DNA of 6,716 bases from Clostridia bacterium (GTDB lineage: Bacteria; Bacillota; Clostridia; Oscillospirales; UBA644), in the NCBI GenBank assembly GCA_017424085.1, contig JAFPBP010000212.1, positions 1 to 6,716 of the forward strand, read 5' to 3'. This document shows, in pieces, positions 1 to 5,898 of the stretch. Below the pieces are notes generated by a model. That model had not been told where the DNA came from. It did no database searches and worked only from the letters and a program-made list of their open reading frames with translations. The position numbers and the translations under genes are program-made. Numbering within the stretch: the first letter of the stretch is position 1; each line of letters starts with the position of its first letter.

Positions 1-524
1 ACGATCAGACCCACCGCGTCGTCCAGCGCAACGATGGGGAGCAGAAGCTTGGTCAAGGGACCGTTTGCCTTATACTGACGAACCACCATCAGCGTTGCCG
101 CAGGTGCGGTTGCCGTGGCGATGGCGCCCAGGGTCAGAACCTGAGGGAGGGTCAGCTTATCGGGCATTGCCAGATGTACTGCGAAGAGGGCGAGGTCCAC
201 GAACAGGGTTGCCACCAACGCCTGAAAAATACCGATGATAAGCGCCTGCTTTCCGGTCTTCTTCAGTTCATCCAGGCGGAATTCGTTGCCGATGGAGAAG
301 GCGATGAAGCCCAGCGCAACCTCGGAGATCAGTCCCAGCTTGCTTACGGCGTCCGCCGAGGTGAAGCCGATGCCTTCCCAACCGAGGGCACCCATGCAGT
401 AGGGCCCGATCAGAACCCCCGCGATCAGATACGCCGTTACCGAGGGGAGCTTCAGCGGTTTGAAGATTCTCGTCATGATCAGCCCTGCCAAAAGGGCGAT
501 GGATATGGAGAGAAGAGTGCTCAT
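1..524 (-). CDS. CPA2-family sodium(potassium)/proton antiporter, N-terminal part (runs off left edge)
   Basis: Partial gene: 174 codons are visible and the reading frame continues past base 1. The protein is a multi-pass inner membrane exchanger that swaps a monovalent cation for protons. Translation shows the CPA2 pattern: an early helix followed by a KLPSVTAYLIAGVLIGP-type motif (about residues 25-41), a GLISEVALGFIAFSIGNEF stretch (64-82), and an ATATAPAATLMVVRQYKA motif (136-153). Near the cut edge is LDDAVG (167-172), with the Asp pair typical of the ion-binding site. The start is ATG at 524-522, with AAGGAA at 542-537 about 12 bases upstream, a slightly long spacing. No strong promoter is visible directly upstream; the tRNA-Arg gene lies in front on the same strand, so read-through is possible. 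The missing C-terminal half would show whether a TrkA/RCK regulatory domain is present. Family call is firm; the ion is inference. Confidence 0.9.
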   Translation of the reverse strand, partial: MSTLLSISIALLAGLIMTRIFKPLKLPSVTAYLIAGVLIGPYCMGALGWEGIGFTSADAVSKLGLISEVALGFIAFSIGNEFRLDELKKTGKQALIIGIFQALVATLFVDLALFAVHLAMPDKLTLPQVLTLGAIATATAPAATLMVVRQYKANGPLTKLLLPIVALDDAVGLI

Positions 525-573
525 GTTTTGTTTCAATTCCTTTATCTTTATTTTTGCCTTTTCTAAACGGACA

Positions 574-604
574 GAAGCAACCACCTGCGAAAAGTGGTTG
601 CTTC
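574..604 (-). terminator. Perfect 11-bp hairpin just after tRNA-Arg, probable terminator
   Basis: On the minus strand GAAGCAACCAC pairs perfectly with GTGGTTGCTTC around a 9-base loop. The stem begins one base after the tRNA CCA end. What follows on that strand is TGTCCGTTTAG, a poor U-tract, so termination may be leaky. It sits between the tRNA and the antiporter gene. Confidence 0.6.
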
Positions 605-605
605 A

Positions 606-682
606 TGGCGTACCCGAAAGGATTCGAACCTTCGACCTTCAGAGTCGGAGTCTGACACTCTATCCAGCTGAGCTACGGGTAC
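606..682 (-). tRNA. tRNA-Arg, anticodon CCG, CCA end encoded
   Basis: The minus strand folds as a standard cloverleaf. The acceptor stem is GTACCCG/CGGGTAC (7 bp), and the D arm is GCTC...GAGT with loop AGCTGGATA. The anticodon stem is TCAGA/TCTGA with loop CTCCGAC, the variable region is AGGTC, and the T arm is GAAGG-TTCGAAT-CCTTT. The anticodon CCG (bases 648-646) reads the Arg codon CGG. The discriminator base is G, and CCA is encoded at 608-606. CGG is rare in the pot genes (CGC and CGT dominate) but occurs several times in the secreted-protein gene at the right end. Confidence 0.97.
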
Positions 683-710
683 AGATTCTGTTTTGAGAAT
701 TCCTCATAAG

Positions 711-739
711 AGTATAGCACATTTTTGCGCGGATTTCAA
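711..739 (-). promoter_or_regulatory. Sigma-A-type promoter of tRNA-Arg
   Basis: Read on the minus strand there is TTGAAA (739-734), a 17-base spacer and TATACT (716-711). A start about 7 bases downstream, near 704, would leave a 5' leader of roughly 20 bases before the mature tRNA end at 682. Box quality and spacing are close to consensus. Confidence 0.8.
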
Positions 740-924
740 GTGCTTTTTGAGAATGTAAGATTTTATTCACAAATGCAGACGTGGAATTGTACGGTTTATG
801 GGACAAAAATCCTTGCGATTTTCCCTTTCGCGCACCCTGATTCGGGCGAGGCTCTCTGTTCCTGCGTTTTCAAGGGGTTGAGCGGATTTTCATGCCCGCA
901 AATACTGCGAAAAAATTTGTCGAT
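740..924. other. Intergenic stretch without a supportable gene
   Basis: This lies between the divergent tRNA-Arg promoter and the pot promoter. It contains a short open frame (725-928, plus) with no ribosome binding site and no recognisable protein features. There is also a weak imperfect hairpin around 800-825 (GGG...AAAATC/GATTTT...CCC with a 3-base bulge). I see no tRNA, convincing small RNA, repeat array or terminator here. Confidence 0.6.
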
Positions 925-953
925 TTGACATTCTTTTGTCATACATAGATGTT
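925..953 (+). promoter_or_regulatory. Putative pot operon promoter with an inverted repeat over the -35 box
   Basis: A perfect TTGACA lies at 925-930. The -10 is unclear: a 17-base spacer gives GATGTT (948-953) and 15 bases gives TAGATG (946-951), both weak. TATAGT at 977-982 is a better -10 but lacks a good -35. TGACA (926-930) and TGTCA (937-941) form an inverted repeat with a 6-base gap that would place a repressor on the -35. A weak core promoter plus operator suits a regulated transporter, but this is inference. Confidence 0.45.
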
Positions 954-985
954 ACACTTTTCTTGCTACTTGTAAATATAGTTGG

Positions 986-1003
986 AAGGGCGTTTTCGTC
1001 CTT
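986..1003 (+). promoter_or_regulatory. Hairpin in the potA leader (first)
   Basis: AAGGGCG and CGTCCTT pair over 7 bp (one G-U) around a TTTT loop. It would lie near the 5' end of the transcript if transcription starts at about 960-990. No T-tract follows, so it is not a terminator; it could protect the 5' end or be part of a regulatory leader. Confidence 0.35.
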
Positions 1004-1065
1004 GACAACGCAGCCAAAAGGATGAACCGAAATTCAATACTGCGGCGGAGAAATGATGGAAAGTA

Positions 1066-1086
1066 GGGCGTCCCCCGTGGGCGTCC
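1066..1086 (+). promoter_or_regulatory. Hairpin in the potA leader (second), just upstream of the ribosome binding site
   Basis: The 8-base word GGGCGTCC occurs at 1066-1073 and again at 1079-1086. The two copies can pair with each other in antiparallel fashion (8 bp with two G-U pairs) around a 5-base loop, CCCGT. After about 13 bases comes TTTTGTTTT and then the GGAG of potA. This is compatible with an attenuator or a structure affecting ribosome access, but the T-run is too far away for a classical terminator. Confidence 0.4.
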
Positions 1087-1106
1087 AAGGCGCAATATTT
1101 TGTTTT

Positions 1107-1110
1107 GGAG
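1107..1110 (+). promoter_or_regulatory. potA ribosome binding site (start choice is ambiguous)
   Basis: GGAG ends 2 bases before ATG 1113 and 8 bases before an in-frame GTG at 1119. A second GGAG at 1047-1050 precedes ATG 1053/1056 in the same frame. The 20 residues encoded between 1053 and 1113 resemble nothing in PotA and would span the leader hairpin. The true start is therefore 1113 or 1119. Confidence 0.55.
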
Positions 1111-1112
1111 TG

Positions 1113-2636
1113 ATGAACGTGGAAAAGGAAAATGTCATCATCGAGTTGGTAGGAGTCACGAATCGGTATAACGATACCGTCGCCGTGGACAACTTCAACT
1201 TCTACGTTAAAAAGGGCGAATTTGTTTCGTTCTTGGGTCCTTCGGGCTGTGGTAAAACCACGACCCTGCGGATGATTGCGGGTTTTGAGCACCCCACCGA
1301 AGGGAAAATTCTGCTCAACGGCAAGGATATTGCCGATCTTCCCCCCTATGAGCGCCCCGTCAATACGGTCTTTCAGAAATATGCGCTCTTCCCCCATCTG
1401 GATGTGTACGATAACGTTGCCTTCGGTCTGAAGCTGAAGCGCATTCCCTATGAAACGACCGACCGCGATGGGAATAAGGTCACAAAGTATCGCAAGCTGA
1501 CCAAGAAGGAGATCTCCAAAAAGGTCACCGAGGCGCTGAAGATCGTGGATCTGGAGGAGTTCGAATGGCGTGATATCACCACCCTTTCGGGCGGTCAGCA
1601 GCAGCGTATTGCCATTGCCCGCGCCATCGTCAACGAGCCTCAGATCCTGCTGTTGGACGAGCCTCTGGGTGCTCTGGACCTGAAGATGCGCAAGGAGATG
1701 CAGATCGAGCTGAAGGAAATGCACCGCAAGCTGGGCATTACCTTTATTTACGTGACCCACGATCAGGAGGAAGCCCTTACCATGTCCGATACCATCGTGG
1801 TCATGAAGGACGGGCAGATCCAGCAGATCGGAACCCCCGAGGATATCTATAACGAGCCCAAGAACGCCTTCGTTGCCGACTTTATCGGAGAGAGCAACCT
1901 GTACGAGGGGACCTATATGGGCAACCGCAAGGTCCGCTTCCTGAACCATATCTTCGATTGCGTGGACGATTTCCCCGCCAACGAAAAGGTCAACGTGGTC
2001 GTCCGTCCCGAGGACGTGAAGTTTGCCGAGGTGGGGAAGGGCATGATCGACGGCGTTCTCACCGAAAAGGTCTTCAAGGGCATTCATTACGAATATACCA
2101 TGATGGTCGGGCGCAACGAGGTCACCATCCAGTCCACCCGCAGCATGGAGACCGGCGTTCCCGTTTCGGTGAACATTGCCCCCGATCTGATCCATATCAT
2201 GAAAAAGACCATCGTTTCCAACGTGTACGACGATGCTTACATTGACAACGATAACCGCGTTATCATCGCGGGCGGCGCTTTTGATTGCGACGTGACCCAG
2301 CTGGTCCCCGGCTCTTCGCTGGACGAGGAAGGGTACGTCATCGCTCCCGACGGCAAGAAATACGATTTCAAGGACGCGGACGTTCTGGTGGACGTTTCCC
2401 TGTCCGATATTGAGATCATCGATAATGAGGAGGACGGCGTGGTCTGCGGTAAGATCGTCTCCATGATCTATCTGGGCAACCACTATCAGGTCCTCATCCG
2501 CACCGAGGACGACGAGGACTTCGTCGCCGACACCGAATATACCTGGAATGAGTTCGACCGCGTCAGCGTTCGCATTCCCGCGGAGAAGATCCGCATGACC
2601 CTGCGCGGGGAGGTATCCAAGTATGTCAAGGATTAA
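1113..2636 (+). CDS. potA: Spermidine/putrescine ABC importer ATPase PotA, with duplicated TOBE domain
   Basis: This is the cytoplasmic ATP-hydrolysing subunit that powers polyamine uptake through PotB/PotC. Numbering from ATG 1113 gives 507 residues. The nucleotide-binding domain shows Walker A GPSGCGKTT (42-50), Q-loop Gln88 in FQKYALFPH, signature LSGGQQQR (158-165), Walker B ILLLDE (178-183), D-loop GALD (186-189) and H-loop His216. All catalytic residues are present. A charged stretch at about 111-131 enlarges the helical subdomain relative to E. coli PotA. After residue 258 comes a TOBE/OB-fold domain (about 259-365), and then a second, related unit (about 369-500). That makes it longer than the usual 350-380 residues. 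The second unit has a DNEEDG linker and an IYLGNHYQV strand mirroring FKGIHYEYT of the first. It is the first gene of the operon and overlaps potB by 14 bp. MalK-like TOBE regions often bind regulators or substrate, so the extension may be regulatory (inference). Confidence 0.93.
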   Translation: MNVEKENVIIELVGVTNRYNDTVAVDNFNFYVKKGEFVSFLGPSGCGKTTTLRMIAGFEHPTEGKILLNGKDIADLPPYERPVNTVFQKYALFPHLDVYDNVAFGLKLKRIPYETTDRDGNKVTKYRKLTKKEISKKVTEALKIVDLEEFEWRDITTLSGGQQQRIAIARAIVNEPQILLLDEPLGALDLKMRKEMQIELKEMHRKLGITFIYVTHDQEEALTMSDTIVVMKDGQIQQIGTPEDIYNEPKNAFVADFIGESNLYEGTYMGNRKVRFLNHIFDCVDDFPANEKVNVVVRPEDVKFAEVGKGMIDGVLTEKVFKGIHYEYTMMVGRNEVTIQSTRSMETGVPVSVNIAPDLIHIMKKTIVSNVYDDAYIDNDNRVIIAGGAFDCDVTQLVPGSSLDEEGYVIAPDGKKYDFKDADVLVDVSLSDIEIIDNEEDGVVCGKIVSMIYLGNHYQVLIRTEDDEDFVADTEYTWNEFDRVSVRIPAEKIRMTLRGEVSKYVKD

Positions 2637-3420
2637 GTTCTCCCGCAAGTGGCTGGCGTTGCCCTACGGGATCTTCATGATCCTGTTCGTGATCATCCCC
2701 CTGCTTCTGATCCTTGCCTACGCCTTCACCGACGTGGACGGGCATTTTACTCTTGAGAATCTGACCGGATTTTTCGGCTCCGCCTCCAACATCAATACCA
2801 TTCTCGTGTCCTTCATCATCGGTGCGTTGAATACGGTCATCTGCCTTCTCCTCGGCTATCCCGTGGCGTATTTTCTCGCTCACCGCGATATGAAGATGCC
2901 CACCGCCATCGTTCTTCTGTTTATCATGCCCATGTGGATCAATTTCGTGCTCCGCACCGCCGCCACCCGTGACCTTCTCTATTGGATGGGGCTCAACGGC
3001 GGGGCGCATCCCTACCTTTGCACCATGATCGGCATGGTCTATAACTACCTTCCCTTCGTTATTCTCCCCCTGTATACCACCATGACCAAGCTGGATTACA
3101 GTCAGATCGAGGCGTCCTCCGATCTGGGTGCCCGTCCGTGGCAGACCTTCGTGAAGATCGTTCTTCCCATGTCCGCCCCCGGCATCGTGTCCGCCGCCAC
3201 CATGGTCTTTATGCCCACCATGTCCTCTTACGTAATCAGCGACGTTATGGGCGAACGGAAGTTGTCTCTGATCGGGAACAGTATTCAGTTGTATTTCGAT
3301 CAAGGCTTATGGCACATGGGAAGCATCGTCGCCGTGATCATGCTCCTCCTCATCGCCTTCGGCATGGTTGCAACAAAGAACGTGCAGAAGGAAGAAAACG
3401 TGCGAGGTAACATGTGGTGA
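2623..3420 (+). CDS. potB: Spermidine/putrescine ABC importer permease PotB
   Basis: One of the two membrane subunits forming the polyamine channel; 265 residues, close to the family length. Hydrophobic segments lie at about 12-35, 60-86, 95-113, 132-155, 188-206 and 232-251, giving the six-helix MetI/BPD_transp_1 fold. The cytoplasmic EAA loop that docks on PotA is at 163-182 (EASSDLGA followed by a conserved VLP). ATG 2623 lies inside the end of potA and is preceded by GGGGAGG (2607-2613) at 9 bases, so the two genes are probably translationally coupled. Position directly after potA, and before a second permease, is the standard potABCD order and supports PotB rather than a generic permease. 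Confidence 0.92.
   Translation: MSRIKFSRKWLALPYGIFMILFVIIPLLLILAYAFTDVDGHFTLENLTGFFGSASNINTILVSFIIGALNTVICLLLGYPVAYFLAHRDMKMPTAIVLLFIMPMWINFVLRTAATRDLLYWMGLNGGAHPYLCTMIGMVYNYLPFVILPLYTTMTKLDYSQIEASSDLGARPWQTFVKIVLPMSAPGIVSAATMVFMPTMSSYVISDVMGERKLSLIGNSIQLYFDQGLWHMGSIVAVIMLLLIAFGMVATKNVQKEENVRGNMW
3404..3407 (+). promoter_or_regulatory. potC ribosome binding site, decides a GTG start
   Basis: GAGG lies 6 bases before GTG 3414 and 9 before GTG 3417. The nearby ATG at 3412 belongs to the potB frame (its penultimate codon), so potC has to use GTG. Confidence 0.55.
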
Positions 3421-4211
3421 AACAGACGACTCGTATTCTCGCCCGCGTTTTCGTGGGCATCATGCTTCTGATCATGTACGCCCCCATCCTGCTTCTGATG
3501 GTCTTCAGCTTCACCGAAGCCAAGGTCATCGGCTCCTGGACGGGCTTCTCTCTGGATCTTTACCCCGATCTTTTCCGTAATACCGAAATCGTCACCGCCG
3601 TGGTGAATACCGTGGTTGTCGCCCTGTCCTCTGCCGCCGTGTCCACCGTTCTCGGAACCGTGGGGGCGATCGGCATTCATTACAGCGGTCGCCGTATGAA
3701 GACCGCGCTGGAGGGTGTTTCGCAGATTCCCATCATGAACGCGGAGATCGTCACCGCTCTGTCTCTGACCATTCTTTTCGTTTATTTCGGCGTCCGCTTC
3801 AATTTCCTCACCCTTCTGATCGGTCACGTGGTTCTGACCCTGCCCTTCGTGGTTCTGAGCATCAACCCCAAGCTGCAGCAGATGGATCCCAACATCTACG
3901 AAGCGGCGCTGGATCTGGGCGCACGCCCTGCCCACGCTCTGCGTCGGATCATTCTGCCCGAGATCATGCCCGGCATTTTCAGCGGCTTTCTTCTGTCCGT
4001 GACTCTGTCCTTGGACGATTATATCATCACCGCCTTCACCCGTGACACCTCCTTTGCCACCCTTTCCACCTACGTTTACGGTGTCACCAGCAAAAAGGGC
4101 ACCCTTCCCCCCACCCTGCGCGCCCTGACCACCCTCATTTTCCTGGTGGCGCTGCTGTTGTTGATCTTGATGAACCTGCGGGGAAAGAAGAGAGAGGAGG
4201 GTACGCGATGA
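3414..4211 (+). CDS. potC: Spermidine/putrescine ABC importer permease PotC
   Basis: Second membrane subunit of the polyamine importer, pairing with PotB; 265 residues. Hydrophobic segments at about 9-33, 58-88, 106-126, 130-152, 184-207 and 237-254 give six helices. The EAA loop at 163-182 (EAALDLGA...IILP) is the contact to PotA. SLDDYIITAF (199-208) is the motif typical of PotC-type permeases. The start is GTG 3414 (or GTG 3417, one codon shorter), overlapping the last 7 bases of potB. The stop overlaps the potD start in an ATGA arrangement. Gene order and the SLDD motif separate it from PotB with good confidence. Confidence 0.92.
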   Translation: MVKQTTRILARVFVGIMLLIMYAPILLLMVFSFTEAKVIGSWTGFSLDLYPDLFRNTEIVTAVVNTVVVALSSAAVSTVLGTVGAIGIHYSGRRMKTALEGVSQIPIMNAEIVTALSLTILFVYFGVRFNFLTLLIGHVVLTLPFVVLSINPKLQQMDPNIYEAALDLGARPAHALRRIILPEIMPGIFSGFLLSVTLSLDDYIITAFTRDTSFATLSTYVYGVTSKKGTLPPTLRALTTLIFLVALLLLILMNLRGKKREEGTR

Positions 4212-5677
4212 AAAAGCTGTTATCTCTGTTGCTTTGTCTGACCCTGCTTCTGCCCGCCCTGTCTTCTGCGGGGCTGACCTTCTCCGCCGACGAGGTGGTG
4301 CTTCGGGTCTATAACTGGCAGGAATACATCGACGACGGTACCGACGAAAACGGAACCAAGGTGGTCCCCTCGGTCATGGAGGACTGGGCAACCGATTATT
4401 ACAACCGCACGGGCATTCGCGTCCGCGTGCAGTACGATACCTTCGAGACCAACGAAACCATGCTCAATACCCTGAAAACGGGGAAAGCGCAGTACGATCT
4501 GGTCTGCCCCTCCGACTACGTGATTCAGAAGATGATCTTAGCCACCGAGAACGGGACCGACGATAAAATTGCCCTGGAGCAGTTCGATTACTCCAAAATG
4601 GAGAATTATACCACCTACGTTTCCCCCTACATCAAGCAGGTCTTTGAGGAAAACGGCTTTGACAAATACGCCGTCGGCTATATGTGGGGCACCGTGGGGC
4701 TTATCTACAACCCCGCCCACGTGGATCCCGAGGACACCCGCTCCTGGAGCATCCTCTGGAATCCCGATTATAAGAACCGCATGACCATCAAGGACTCGGT
4801 CCGCGATGCTTACATTCCCGCCGTGGTTTCGGTTTACGCCGAGGAGATCGCCGAATGGAACCGCAAGCTGGCAGCGGGGGAGACCACCCTCGATGCCTTC
4901 CGCGCCGCCATTGACGAGATCATGAACCGCACCGACGATTATACCATCGCCGAGGCGGGCAAGGCTCTCACCTCCATGAAGAGCAACATCTACGGTCTGG
5001 AGGTTGACAGCGGAAAGAGCGATATCGTTTCGGGCAAGATCGACATCAACCAGGCATGGAGCGGCGACGCCGTTTATTCCATGGATCTTGCGGAGGAAGA
5101 GGACGGCGTGATTCTGGCGTTCACCGTTCCCGAGGACGGCGGCTCGGTCTGGTTCGACGGTTGGGTCATGCCCAAGGGCGCCAATACCGAGCTTGCGCAG
5201 GATTTCGTCAATTACCTCTGCGATCCCGCCGTTGCGGCTCGGAATATGGAATTCATCGGCTACACCAGCGTGATTGCGGGAGACGATATTTTCGAGCTTC
5301 TTCTTGATTGGTATGGAGACGACGAGGGCGAATATACCGTTGATCTGACCTACTATTTCGAAGGAACCGTCTCCGAGGACTATCTGACCGAGGACGGAAA
5401 GATCCTCGTTCAAACCGCCGAGATCGGGCGCCAATTTTCCGCCCAATATCCCGAGAAGGAAGTGGTGGACCGTTGCTCCATCATGCGGGACTTCGGAGAC
5501 CGAAACGACGCGGTTTTGACCATGTGGTCCCAGTTTAAGTCCAACAGTGTCTCTGCGGGGCTTCTGGTGATCTTCGCTTTGATCATCGTGTTTGTCGGCG
5601 CGGTCTTCCTGCTGTTTACCAAGCCCAAGCGCGATTCCGCCCGCCGCTACAAAGAGTGGCTTGCCCGCAAAAAGTAA
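4208..5677 (+). CDS. potD: Polyamine-binding protein PotD, probably anchored by a C-terminal membrane segment
   Basis: Extracellular substrate-binding subunit that delivers spermidine/putrescine to PotB/PotC. Its 489 residues compare with about 350 in E. coli. The N-terminus is a signal peptide (KK, hydrophobic 4-17, likely cleavage after SSA at 21) with no lipobox Cys. PotD landmarks follow: NWQEYI (36-41), YDLVCPSDY (96-104), GYMWGTVGLIYN (157-168), AWSGDAVY (283-290) and VWFDGW (314-319). Trp37, Tyr40, Ser102, Tyr104, Trp284, Trp315 and Asp317 match the polyamine-binding positions of E. coli PotD (alignment by eye). About 80 extra residues, many acidic, lie after residue 360. A hydrophobic segment at 449-470 is followed by a basic tail (KPKRDSARRYKEW...), which looks like a C-terminal membrane anchor. 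ATG 4208 has AGGAGGG (4195-4201) 6 bases upstream and overlaps the potC stop by 4 bases. Last gene of the operon. Confidence 0.92.
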   Translation: MKKLLSLLLCLTLLLPALSSAGLTFSADEVVLRVYNWQEYIDDGTDENGTKVVPSVMEDWATDYYNRTGIRVRVQYDTFETNETMLNTLKTGKAQYDLVCPSDYVIQKMILATENGTDDKIALEQFDYSKMENYTTYVSPYIKQVFEENGFDKYAVGYMWGTVGLIYNPAHVDPEDTRSWSILWNPDYKNRMTIKDSVRDAYIPAVVSVYAEEIAEWNRKLAAGETTLDAFRAAIDEIMNRTDDYTIAEAGKALTSMKSNIYGLEVDSGKSDIVSGKIDINQAWSGDAVYSMDLAEEEDGVILAFTVPEDGGSVWFDGWVMPKGANTELAQDFVNYLCDPAVAARNMEFIGYTSVIAGDDIFELLLDWYGDDEGEYTVDLTYYFEGTVSEDYLTEDGKILVQTAEIGRQFSAQYPEKEVVDRCSIMRDFGDRNDAVLTMWSQFKSNSVSAGLLVIFALIIVFVGAVFLLFTKPKRDSARRYKEWLARKK

Positions 5678-5691
5678 ATCCGATTGATCTT

Positions 5692-5723
5692 CGCCGCAGG
5701 GAAACCTGCGGCGTTTCTTTTTT
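5692..5723 (+). terminator. Intrinsic terminator of the pot operon
   Basis: CGCCGCAGG (5692-5700) pairs perfectly with CCTGCGGCG (5705-5713) around a GAAA tetraloop, followed by TTTCTTTTTT (5714-5723). It begins 14 bases after the potD stop. It works in the plus direction only, as there is no T-run on the other side. Confidence 0.95.
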
Positions 5724-5764
5724 GGTCACTTTTTCCGTTTTGCATTTCAGTTTTACGATATATT

Positions 5765-5781
5765 TGTGCGTTCCGCGCACA
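5765..5781. repeat. Small inverted repeat in the spacer
   Basis: TGTGCG and CGCACA pair around a TTCCG loop. The hairpin is itself enclosed by TTACGAT (5753-5759) and ATCGTAA (5796-5802), a second inverted repeat, so the whole of 5753-5802 can form a nested structure. No T-tract follows. Function unknown. Confidence 0.4.
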
Positions 5782-5789
5782 TGATTGAG

Positions 5790-5811
5790 TGTAAAATCGT
5801 AATATTTTACA
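5790..5811. promoter_or_regulatory. Operator-like AT-rich palindrome upstream of the secreted-protein promoter
   Basis: TGTAAAAT (5790-5797) and ATTTTACA (5804-5811) are perfect 8-base inverted repeats separated by 6 bases. They end 28 bases before the -35 box at 5840. Size and symmetry suit a dimeric activator or repressor site; no regulator is encoded in the window, so this is inference. Confidence 0.4.
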
Positions 5812-5839
5812 AAAAATTCACAAACACCCCCCGTCACAC

Positions 5840-5869
5840 TTGACAATACTGTGTCTTTTGTGATATAAT
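5840..5869 (+). promoter_or_regulatory. Strong sigma-A promoter of the secreted-protein gene
   Basis: TTGACA (5840-5845), an 18-base spacer and TATAAT (5864-5869), both boxes exact consensus, with TGA just before the -10. Transcription would start near 5876, leaving a short leader that contains AAAGGAGG (5883-5890), 8 bases before the ATG at 5899. Confidence 0.88.
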
Positions 5870-5898
5870 GAAATTACCAAGAAAAGGAGGTATATCCC

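Noticed and set aside
174..566. Plus-strand open frame over the antiporter
   Set aside because: It is antisense to a gene with clear CPA2 motifs; the product is polar and has no family features.
460..696. Plus-strand open frame crossing the tRNA
   Set aside because: It runs through the tRNA-Arg gene and its hairpin and has no plausible start signal.
725..928. 67-codon plus-strand open frame in the intergenic region
   Set aside because: No ribosome binding site, unremarkable composition, and it overlaps both the tRNA promoter side and the pot -35 box.
901..1044. Direct repeat AATACTGCG at 901-909 and 1036-1044
   Set aside because: Only 9 bases and a single pair; likely chance, with no mobile-element context.
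1053..1112. Upstream ATG start for potA, adding 20 residues
   Set aside because: The added residues do not resemble PotA N-termini and would be encoded by the leader hairpin. The normal ABC start (around NVIIELVGVT) fits 1113 or 1119.
966..2648. Long minus-strand open frame (560 codons) opposite potA
   Set aside because: It is the antisense shadow of a gene with strong codon bias. Its translation is a low-complexity His/Asp/Gly/Val/Leu-rich product with no family features, while potA on the other strand has every ABC motif.
4538..5446. Minus-strand open frame (302 codons) opposite potD
   Set aside because: It is a codon-bias shadow with no ribosome binding site or recognisable motif; potD in the plus frame is unambiguous.
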